This document shows, piece by piece, positions 1 to 5,059 of a stretch of DNA of 7,586 nucleotides. The position numbers were made by a program, and so were the translations under genes. Each line of letters begins with the position of its first letter. The stretch's first letter is position 1. This stretch comes from an uncultured Alistipes sp. (GTDB taxonomy: Bacteria; Bacteroidota; Bacteroidia; Bacteroidales; Rikenellaceae): NCBI GenBank assembly GCA_947174295.1, contig CAMWIG010000094.1, positions 1-7,586 on the forward strand, read 5' to 3'. The notes beneath the pieces were generated by a model that was not told the origin of the DNA, searched no databases, and was given only the letters and a program-made list of their open reading frames with translations.

Positions 1-18
1 CAATATATTTAAAAGGTA

Positions 19-26
19 TATTTTTG
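19..26 (+). promoter_or_regulatory. gap promoter, -7 element
   Basis: TATTTTTG matches the Bacteroidetes primary-sigma -7 consensus TAnnTTTG exactly. Transcription would start near base 32, giving gap a leader of about 120 nt. The matching -33 TTTG would fall just outside the left edge of the window, so only half of the promoter can be tested here. Confidence 0.6.
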
Positions 27-43
27 CACTGTGAAAAAAATAA

Positions 44-105
44 CGGAGCAGCGGCCCGCACAATGTTAAGTTATCGTTAAGTTGCGAATGCGGCCCGAAG
101 CTCCG
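44..105 (+). other. gap leader hairpin with direct repeats in its loop
   Basis: CGGAGC (44-49) pairs with GCTCCG (100-105). After a 2x2 internal loop, CGGCCCGC (52-59) pairs with GCGGCCCG (90-97) with one C-C mismatch. That gives 13 base pairs closing a 30-nt AT-rich loop. The loop carries GTTAAGTT twice (65-72 and 76-83), 11 bases apart, about one helical turn. The element lies wholly inside the predicted leader of gap. It could be an mRNA stabiliser, a protein or sRNA binding site, or a DNA operator. It does not match a riboswitch class that I recognise. Confidence 0.5.
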
Positions 106-155
106 ACGAAAAAACCGACGAAAGTTTTTTGTTAATTTAAAATAACACATTCATT

Positions 156-1172
156 ATGGCAAAAATTAAGATTGGTATCAACGGTTTCGGTCGTATCGGC
201 CGTCTGGTGTTCCGCGCTGCCTGCAACAATGCAGACAAGTTCGAGGTTGTAGGTATCAACGACCTCGTACCGGTAGACTACATGGCCTACATGTTGAAGT
301 ACGACACGATGCACGGCAAGTTCAACGGCACCGTTGATTTCGATGTTGAGAACAGCAAGCTCATCGTTAACGGCAACGCCATCCGCGTAACCGCCGAGAA
401 GGACCCCGCAAACCTGAAATGGAACGAGGTAGAGGCCGAGTACGTGGTTGAGTCGACCGGTCTGTTCCTGACCAAGGAGAAGGCCGAGGCTCACATCGCT
501 GCCGGTGCCAAGTACGTCGTTATGTCGGCTCCTTCGAAGGACGACACCCCGATGTTCGTATGCGGCGTCAACACCGACACCTACGCAGGTCAGACGATCG
601 TTTCGAACGCATCCTGCACCACCAACTGTCTCGCTCCCATCGCCAAGGTTCTGCACGACAAGTTCGGCATCACCGACGGTCTGATGACCACCGTACACTC
701 GACCACCGCAACGCAGAAGACCGTAGACGGTCCCTCGTTGAAGGACTGGCGCGGCGGCCGTGCCGCTTCGGGCAACATCATCCCCTCGTCGACCGGCGCT
801 GCAAAGGCCGTAGGCAAGGTCATTCCCGAGCTCAACGGCAAGCTGACCGGTATGTCGATGCGCGTTCCGACCCTCGACGTTTCGGTTGTCGACCTGACCG
901 TAAACCTCGCAAAGCCTGCGAAGTACGACGAAATCTGCGCCGCCATGAAGGAGGCAGCAGAGGGTGAGCTGAACGGCATTCTCGGTTACACCGAAGAGGC
1001 TGTCGTTTCGTCGGACTTCCTCGGCGACGCACGCACCTCGATCTTCGACGCAAAGGCAGGTATCGCCCTGACCGACACGTTCGTAAAGGTCGTTTCGTGG
1101 TACGACAACGAGTGGGGTTACTCGAACAAGGTTCTGATGCTCATCGAGAAGATGAACGCATTCAACAAATAA
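156..1172 (+). CDS. gap: Glyceraldehyde-3-phosphate dehydrogenase, type I, NAD-dependent
   Basis: Cytosolic glycolytic enzyme that oxidises and phosphorylates glyceraldehyde 3-phosphate to 1,3-bisphosphoglycerate with reduction of NAD+. The 338-aa product has the usual length for class I GAPDH. The Rossmann motif GINGFGRIGR lies at residues 7-16. Asp36 in GINDL is the acidic residue at the end of the second strand that favours NAD over NADP. The active site SNASCTTNCLAP holds the catalytic Cys154 (codon at 615-617), and His181 in TTVHSTTATQ is the general base. The C-terminal WYDNEWGYS signature is intact. The ATG is preceded by an AT-rich stretch without a clear Shine-Dalgarno, normal for Bacteroidetes. 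It has its own promoter and terminator, so it appears monocistronic. Heavy use of C-ending codons and AAG fits a highly expressed gene. Confidence 0.97.
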   Translation: MAKIKIGINGFGRIGRLVFRAACNNADKFEVVGINDLVPVDYMAYMLKYDTMHGKFNGTVDFDVENSKLIVNGNAIRVTAEKDPANLKWNEVEAEYVVESTGLFLTKEKAEAHIAAGAKYVVMSAPSKDDTPMFVCGVNTDTYAGQTIVSNASCTTNCLAPIAKVLHDKFGITDGLMTTVHSTTATQKTVDGPSLKDWRGGRAASGNIIPSSTGAAKAVGKVIPELNGKLTGMSMRVPTLDVSVVDLTVNLAKPAKYDEICAAMKEAAEGELNGILGYTEEAVVSSDFLGDARTSIFDAKAGIALTDTFVKVVSWYDNEWGYSNKVLMLIEKMNAFNK

Positions 1173-1193
1173 TCCCGAGCGATTACGATAACG

Positions 1194-1228
1194 AAAGCCG
1201 CAGCCCTGCGAAAGGGTTGCGGCTTTTT
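1194..1228 (+). terminator. Bidirectional rho-independent terminator after gap
   Basis: A 14-bp stem (left arm 1194-1207, right arm 1213-1226; AAAGCCGCAGCCCT against AGGGTTGCGGCTTT, one G-U pair) has a 5-nt loop and is followed by T residues to 1228. Read on the minus strand, the same stem ends in TTTCG. It therefore probably also stops the convergent 186-aa gene that ends at 1266. Confidence 0.9.
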
Positions 1229-1265
1229 CGTGCCCGCGCGCTGTCGTGCGGCATCGGTCGGCGCG

Positions 1266-1826
1266 TTACTCGTCCTCGTCGACGCACTCGCACTCGAACC
1301 GTTTGGCGAATCTCTCGTAGTCGGCGGTCAGCACATTGCGCTCGTCCAACATCTGGTTGGCGAACGAAATCATATCCGTCTCATTATTTCCGCCGGCAAT
1401 CTCCGCCGCACGCTCCGTAAGACGCATAAGATAGTAAAGGTATCGGTCGGGGAGGTTCGGCATGTTCATGCGGCCGCCGACGCGCAGGACTATCGACCGC
1501 TCGCTGCCGTTCATCGTTACAATCTCCTCCTTGCCGGTCAAATCGCAATTAGGCGCCGGCAGATAATCGAGCCGGAACGCGCCGTCGCTGACATATGTGG
1601 CGAGGTCGGCCAATACTCGGCGGGTGTAACTCTTGCAATGCTTCGCCTCATCCCAATCGTATGTATCGTGCGGCAGATAGATGAGATCCAGTACCAGACG
1701 CTCCTCGCGCAGCGACAACGTATTGTAATTTTGAAGACAACGGATAATTCTCGTTATGTAACTGTCGTAAACCATCCCGAATACGGTATCCCATTCGGAA
1801 TCCGTAAGTACTTTGTTCGTGCACAT
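1266..1826 (-). CDS. Hypothetical protein, 186 aa
   Basis: I do not recognise the family. The product is soluble-looking, with no signal peptide or membrane segment. It is rich in charged and aromatic residues and has a very acidic tail (ECECVDEDE). Stretches such as RYLYYLMRLTERAAEIAGG (about residues 128-146) suggest helices. The minus reading is preferred over the overlapping plus-strand 261-aa frame because its composition is protein-like and it runs to the shared terminator at 1194-1228. The start is ATG at 1826, with an AT-richer stretch (ACAACAAACACCTAACAAT) just upstream and no Shine-Dalgarno. No consensus promoter is visible directly upstream. It may be expressed by read-through from the 6S-like RNA upstream on the same strand. 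Confidence 0.72.
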   Translation of the reverse strand: MCTNKVLTDSEWDTVFGMVYDSYITRIIRCLQNYNTLSLREERLVLDLIYLPHDTYDWDEAKHCKSYTRRVLADLATYVSDGAFRLDYLPAPNCDLTGKEEIVTMNGSERSIVLRVGGRMNMPNLPDRYLYYLMRLTERAAEIAGGNNETDMISFANQMLDERNVLTADYERFAKRFECECVDEDE

Positions 1827-1860
1827 GTTGTTGGCCGATTGTTAGGTGTTTGTTGTGAAT

Positions 1861-1885
1861 ACGGATGCGGCGCGCGCCGCTCCGT
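1861..1885. repeat. GC-rich palindrome between the 186-aa gene and the 6S-like RNA
   Basis: GCGGCGCGCGCCGC (1867-1880) is a perfect 14-bp palindrome. ACGGA (1861-1865) pairs with TCCGT (1881-1885) if T1866 bulges out, so it can form a hairpin with a stem of about 10 bp. On the minus strand it sits about 35 bases before the start codon of the 186-aa gene and about 15 bases after the U tract of the 6S-like RNA. It could be a leader hairpin, an operator, or a back-up transcription block. No T tract follows it on either strand. Confidence 0.45.
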
Positions 1886-1899
1886 GAAATCACCGCACG

Positions 1900-2093
1900 A
1901 AAAAAGAGCGCGGTGTCAGCTCCTAACGACAGGTCTTGGAGTACCTTACAGATGGAAGCTGTCCTGCGCCCCTGCCTGTTCTGCCCCGTCGGGAGCAGAA
2001 CATAACAAGGACTGACAACCATTATACCATCTGAATAAACATCCTCCGCAGAGGTCTCCAAGTTTGTCGTTAGGTATAAAGAGTTGTTTACCC
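1900..2093 (-). ncRNA. ssrS: Candidate 6S-like RNA
   Basis: 6S RNA binds housekeeping RNA polymerase holoenzyme by imitating an open promoter. The region folds into one long interrupted rod. Closing stems (plus coordinates) are 1912-1914/2090-2092 and 1917-1921/2082-2086, then 1922-1931/2065-2074 (10 perfect pairs) and 1935-1941/2056-2062 (7 perfect pairs). A large central bubble follows: 7 nt (1942-1948) opposite 22 nt (2034-2055), the longer side holding a small CCTC/GAGG hairpin (2043-2054). The apical arm is 1949-1955/2027-2033, 1961-1965/2008-2012 and 1977-1984/1995-2002. Total length of about 194 nt fits 6S RNA. The minus strand is chosen because a closing stem followed by TTTTTT (1905 to 1900) makes a terminator there. 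The rod is nearly symmetric, so the strand is less sure than the fold. I assign it by architecture only, not by a covariance-model match. Confidence 0.62.
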
Positions 2094-2096
2094 TTT

Positions 2097-2104
2097 ATAA
2101 GTTA
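2097..2104 (-). promoter_or_regulatory. Possible proximal promoter of the 6S-like RNA (weak -7)
   Basis: On the minus strand TAACTTAT agrees with TAnnTTTG at the first four specified positions only. It would place the start at about 2092-2093, exactly where the outermost stem of the 6S-like rod begins. No TTTG is seen at the -33 spacing. The inverted repeat TATAAAG (2075-2081) and CTTTATA (2093-2099), separated by 11 bases, overlaps this site and could be an operator. Confidence 0.3.
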
Positions 2105-2236
2105 TGTCCGTCGGCCTATGCCGAATCGTCGAAATTCCATTTCATATGCATCATTATTGTTTCTGTTACCGCGGACGGCTCCGCCGCCCCTAAGGAAACG
2201 AAATGATGCGACAAATGAAATCGACACTATACTATG

Positions 2237-2267
2237 CAAATATACGCAAAGTTATGATGCAGACAAA
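2237..2267 (-). promoter_or_regulatory. Consensus Bacteroidetes promoter, minus strand
   Basis: Read on the minus strand, TTTG (2267-2264) is followed by 19 bases and then TATATTTG (2244-2237). Both boxes and the spacing fit the Bacteroidetes consensus. The start would be near 2231. No protein gene begins downstream on that strand before the 6S-like RNA about 140 bases away. The likeliest use is a distal promoter giving a longer 6S precursor, as the distal ssrS promoter does in E. coli. That assignment is inference. Confidence 0.6.
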
Positions 2268-2288
2268 CGATATTACGGAAAAACTTAC

Positions 2289-2296
2289 TAATTTTG
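2289..2296 (+). promoter_or_regulatory. Possible -7 element before the nucleotidyltransferase-HEPN gene
   Basis: TAATTTTG matches TAnnTTTG, but no TTTG or TTG lies 19-21 bases upstream. Initiation from it would fall at about 2301-2302, on the chosen start codon, giving a leaderless mRNA. It may instead be just the AT-rich pre-start stretch usual in this phylum. Confidence 0.3.
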
Positions 2297-2301
2297 TAAA
2301 T

Positions 2302-3192
2302 ATGAAAAAATCGCTCAACTATTTACCCGCAAACAAACGCCGCGATTTGCGGCAGCTCGTCGAAATTATCCGCGACGAAGTGGAAGACGTCGTAATGGTG
2401 ATTCTCTACGGCAGTTATGCACGCGGAACGTATGTCGACTACGACCAGCGGATTGAATACGGTGTGAAAACATACTTTATGAGCGATTACGATTTGCTTG
2501 TCGTTACGGAAAAACGAATGGGAAACGAAGAGCAGACAACCTATGCAAAGATACTGCGCCGGTTCTATACCAATCGGGCATGGGAAATATCGACCCGGCC
2601 GCAATTCATCAACGAAAGCATCGGGGAGCTGAACAAGGCTATCGACAAAAGCCGGTATTTCTACACTGACATCAAGCGCGAAGGCGTAATGCTCTACGAC
2701 AGCGGAAAATACCGACTCGCCAGGCGCCGCAAGCTTAACTTCGGCGAAATAAGCGAGATGGCGAAAGAGTATTTCGAGGATAAATTCCCGTTTGCAAATC
2801 GTTTCTTCGAAAATTCAAAACGCGACGTTCGGGATAATGAATTGCGAATGTCCGTATTCAATCTCCACCAAGCCGCCGAGAACTATCTGCGAACAATTCC
2901 GATGGTGTTCATACTTTACGGTTACAAAGAACACGACCTCGCATCGCTGATGAATCAGTGTAAAAAACATACTCTCGAAATTTATCGTGTGTTCCCGCAA
3001 GATACCGACGAGGAGCGCCGCTTGTTCAAATTGTTGCAGGATGCTTATGTCCAAGCCCGTTACAACAAAAACTTCGTAGTAACGAAATATGACATTGACA
3101 CCCTAATCCCCAAAATCGAGCGGCTCCGCGACATCGTCGACACCGTCTGCCGCGAACGCATAGCCTACTACGACAGCTTGATTAAGAGATAA
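2302..3192 (+). CDS. Nucleotidyltransferase-HEPN fusion protein
   Basis: The 296-aa protein joins an N-terminal minimal nucleotidyltransferase domain (about residues 1-140) to a C-terminal HEPN domain (about 150-290). GSYARG (37-42) is the nucleotide-binding motif, and SDYDLLVV (61-68) supplies metal-binding Asp62 and Asp64. The linker holds YFYTDIKREGVMLYDSGKY, and the HEPN core shows NLHQAAENYL (187-196) and EHDL (210-213). MNT and HEPN proteins often form toxin-antitoxin pairs in which the transferase modifies and silences the HEPN RNase; here both are in one chain. The position of the HEPN RNase motif RX4-6H reads RYNKNFVVT from Arg253 with no His, so RNase activity is doubtful. The reading frame is open up to 2203, but I chose ATG 2302: it gives the family-like start MKKSLNYLP and keeps the gene clear of the divergent promoter at 2237-2267. 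Substrate unknown. Confidence 0.85.
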   Translation: MKKSLNYLPANKRRDLRQLVEIIRDEVEDVVMVILYGSYARGTYVDYDQRIEYGVKTYFMSDYDLLVVTEKRMGNEEQTTYAKILRRFYTNRAWEISTRPQFINESIGELNKAIDKSRYFYTDIKREGVMLYDSGKYRLARRRKLNFGEISEMAKEYFEDKFPFANRFFENSKRDVRDNELRMSVFNLHQAAENYLRTIPMVFILYGYKEHDLASLMNQCKKHTLEIYRVFPQDTDEERRLFKLLQDAYVQARYNKNFVVTKYDIDTLIPKIERLRDIVDTVCRERIAYYDSLIKR

Positions 3193-3212
3193 CCCGATAT
3201 ACGCCCGAACCA

Positions 3213-3437
3213 ATGGAAGAGGCAACCGTCATACAGAACAAAATCTACGAGATACGCGCGAAGCTGGCGCTGCCGGAACGTGCCGACGAGGATAACGCCG
3301 AGGCGGTGAACGACCTCTCGGAGGATATGCGCCATGAGCTGGACGATATCTACGACGCCATTGCGGCACTGTCGGTCAAGACTCCGCAGGCACGCAAGCC
3401 CGTGCGTCCGATAGGCTACAAGACATCGAAGCGGTAG
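3213..3437 (+). CDS. Small acidic hypothetical protein, 74 aa
   Basis: It starts 20 bases after the nucleotidyltransferase-HEPN stop with no promoter between, so the two are probably co-transcribed. The first two thirds are acidic and probably helical (for example DLSEDMRHELDDIYDAIAAL, about residues 34-53), with a spacing of hydrophobic residues that would allow a coiled coil. The tail is basic (ARKPVRPIGYKTSKR). No catalytic motif, signal peptide or membrane segment is visible and I do not recognise the family. A partner or modulator of the upstream protein is possible by position only. A hairpin that may terminate transcription follows. Confidence 0.65.
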   Translation: MEEATVIQNKIYEIRAKLALPERADEDNAEAVNDLSEDMRHELDDIYDAIAALSVKTPQARKPVRPIGYKTSKR

Positions 3438-3457
3438 GACGCAAGTCGAGCCGGCAT

Positions 3458-3488
3458 CGGCCGCCGCCCGTAAAAGGGCCGGCGGCCG
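3458..3488. terminator. Hairpin between convergent genes, probable bidirectional terminator
   Basis: A GC-rich stem (left arm 3458-3469, right arm 3476-3488, 12 pairs with C3479 bulged) closes a 6-nt loop. It lies between the 74-aa gene and the MFS gene, whose stop codon touches it. There is no proper T tract on either side, so termination is inferred from stem strength and position. Confidence 0.55.
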
Positions 3489-4883
3489 TTATCGTTTGAG
3501 CTGGTCGGGCAGGCGGAGCGAGAGACGCGTCATGCTTATCGCCGCGCCCGTGAGGGCGAAACCGCCCGCCAGGGTCATCGCGGCGTGCGTCGCGCCGTCG
3601 GGCACGAGGTGGAACAGCAGCGCCACAAGCGCCGCGCCGGTCGTCTGGCCGAGCAGACGCGCCGTGCCGAGCATGCCGCTGGCGCTTCCGCTGCGGTCGG
3701 CGGGCGCCGAGGCTATCATTATGCTGTTATTGGGCGACTGGAAGAGTCCGAATCCCGCGCCGCAGAGCACCAGACGCCACACGATGCCGCCCACGGTCGG
3801 CGCATCGGGAAGCCATGCCAGAAGGAACAATCCCGCGGCCATGGCGAAGAGTCCCGCACCGCCCAGTATTCCGGGGTGCATCCTCGCAGCCAGCAGACCC
3901 GACAGCGGAGCTACGACCATGATTACGGCGGGCCATGCCGTCATCAGCAGCCCCGTCTGCACGTCGTCGTAGCCGAAGGCGTGTTGCAGGTAGAAGGGCA
4001 GCGCCACCATGGCGAGCGTGTGGGCCATGAACGAACATATCGACGTGCAGACCGATACGGCGAATATCGGAATGCGCAGCAGGTCGAACGGCAGCACGGG
4101 GTAGCGGGCCCGCAGCTGCCCCCGCACGAAGAAAAAGCCGACGACCAGGCAGCCCGCAGCCGTCAGGCCCACGATGCGCGGGTCGACGCCGTGCGAGAAA
4201 CCCTCGATCGAGAGTATCAGCAGTCCGAACGTGAGAGCATTCATCGCACCGTCGCGCCACTCGAACCGGCGGCCCGCAGTCCGCACGGGATTGTCGGGCA
4301 GGAACCGGCTCCCCAGCGCCAAAGCAGCAACGCCCACGGGGACGCTCATGGCGAAGAGCCACGGCCAGTCGCCGACCGAAAGCACCGCCGCCGCAGCCGT
4401 GGGTCCTATGACCGACGACACGGCTACGACCGTGGCGTTGATTCCGAGTCCGAAAGCGAGCTGCACACGGGGATATATCGTTCGGATGAGCGACGTATTG
4501 ACACTCGTTATCGCAGCCGCGCCGAGGCCCTGCGCCATGCGCGACACGATGAGCATCGCGAACGACCCGCTCAGGGCGCATGCCGCCGAAGAGAGGGTGA
4601 ACAGAACCAGACCGCCGACGTATATGCGCCGGTAGCCCACCGTGTCGCCAAGCGCCGAGAACGACAGCAGCGACACCATGACGGCCAGCTGGTAGGCGTT
4701 GACAGTCCATATCGAATCGGCGGGCGACACGCCGAGCCCCTCGGCAAGCGTGGGCAGCGCTACGTTGACTATCGCGCCGTTCATGACCGAGAGAGCCACA
4801 CCGCACGTCACGGCGAGGATGGCCCACAGCCTTTGCGGCATGGGGATTCCGTCGGTAGGCTCTATTTTCGCGCAGTGGTTCAC
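3489..4883 (-). CDS. MFS efflux transporter, DHA2 (14-helix) family
   Basis: Inner-membrane proton-driven exporter, probably for drugs or other amphiphilic compounds. The 464-aa product is almost wholly hydrophobic with enough segments for 14 helices, the DHA2 layout (EmrB/SmvA-like). Seen motifs are NVALP at the end of helix 1 (40-44), the motif A loop LGDTVGYRR between helices 2 and 3 (78-86), a motif C region with VIGP (158-161), and SPNNS (383-387). Helix 1 reads MNGAIVNVALP; relatives usually have Asp where Asn35 is. The motif C glycines after Pro161 are replaced by TAAAA. The start is GTG at 4883: relatives as I recall them carry DGxPxPxRxWAI before helix 1, and residues 11-21 here (DGIPMPQRLWA) match. 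The in-frame ATG at 4841 would cut this motif. It has its own promoter; specificity cannot be read. Confidence 0.9.
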   Translation of the reverse strand: MNHCAKIEPTDGIPMPQRLWAILAVTCGVALSVMNGAIVNVALPTLAEGLGVSPADSIWTVNAYQLAVMVSLLSFSALGDTVGYRRIYVGGLVLFTLSSAACALSGSFAMLIVSRMAQGLGAAAITSVNTSLIRTIYPRVQLAFGLGINATVVAVSSVIGPTAAAAVLSVGDWPWLFAMSVPVGVAALALGSRFLPDNPVRTAGRRFEWRDGAMNALTFGLLILSIEGFSHGVDPRIVGLTAAGCLVVGFFFVRGQLRARYPVLPFDLLRIPIFAVSVCTSICSFMAHTLAMVALPFYLQHAFGYDDVQTGLLMTAWPAVIMVVAPLSGLLAARMHPGILGGAGLFAMAAGLFLLAWLPDAPTVGGIVWRLVLCGAGFGLFQSPNNSIMIASAPADRSGSASGMLGTARLLGQTTGAALVALLFHLVPDGATHAAMTLAGGFALTGAAISMTRLSLRLPDQLKR

Positions 4884-4932
4884 GGCAATCCGCTTTTTCG
4901 CATGCGAAGATACGACTAAGAGCCGGCAATGC

Positions 4933-4963
4933 CAAATTTATTCGGGAACCGACGGGCGAAAAA
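4933..4963 (-). promoter_or_regulatory. Promoter of the MFS transporter gene
   Basis: On the minus strand TAAATTTG (4940-4933) matches the -7 consensus. A weaker -33-like TTTTTCG (4963-4957) lies upstream, with 18 bases between the T run and the -7 box. The start near 4927 gives a leader of about 44 nt to the GTG codon. It sits just past the terminator of the upstream hydrolase gene, so the transporter is transcribed separately. Confidence 0.6.
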
Positions 4964-4996
4964 TGCGTGGGAGCCGGCTTTCAGGCAAAAGAGACG

Positions 4997-5038
4997 AAAA
5001 ACCCCGGCGGAAGCACGGTTGCGGGTGCTTTCGCCGGG
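4997..5038 (-). terminator. Rho-independent terminator of the choloylglycine hydrolase-family gene
   Basis: A 14-bp stem (5003-5016 with 5025-5038, one G-U pair) closes an 8-nt loop. On the minus strand it is followed after one G by TTTTT (5001-4997). It begins about 20 bases after the hydrolase stop codon. Confidence 0.9.
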
Positions 5039-5059
5039 AGTCGAAACGGGTGGCGGCCG

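Noticed and set aside
1230..2015. 261-aa plus-strand frame
   Set aside because: It runs through the gap terminator region, opposite the 186-aa gene and into the 6S-like rod. It has no recognisable domain and no promoter or start context.
1648..2061. 137-aa minus-strand frame across the 6S-like region
   Set aside because: It overlaps the 186-aa gene in another frame and follows the RNA rod. The pairing pattern explains the sequence better than coding does.
2203..2301. 33 extra N-terminal codons of the nucleotidyltransferase-HEPN gene
   Set aside because: They overlap the divergent consensus promoter and give an unlikely Met-rich N-terminus. ATG 2302 begins a family-like start.
3585..4919. 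444-aa open frame on the plus strand, plus a 402-aa minus-strand frame at 3727-4935
   Set aside because: Both overlap the MFS gene. Their products are rich in Arg, His, Gln and Glu or Arg, Ala and Gly without any domain, as expected when a GC-rich gene is read out of frame. The 464-aa frame has clear membrane helices and family motifs.
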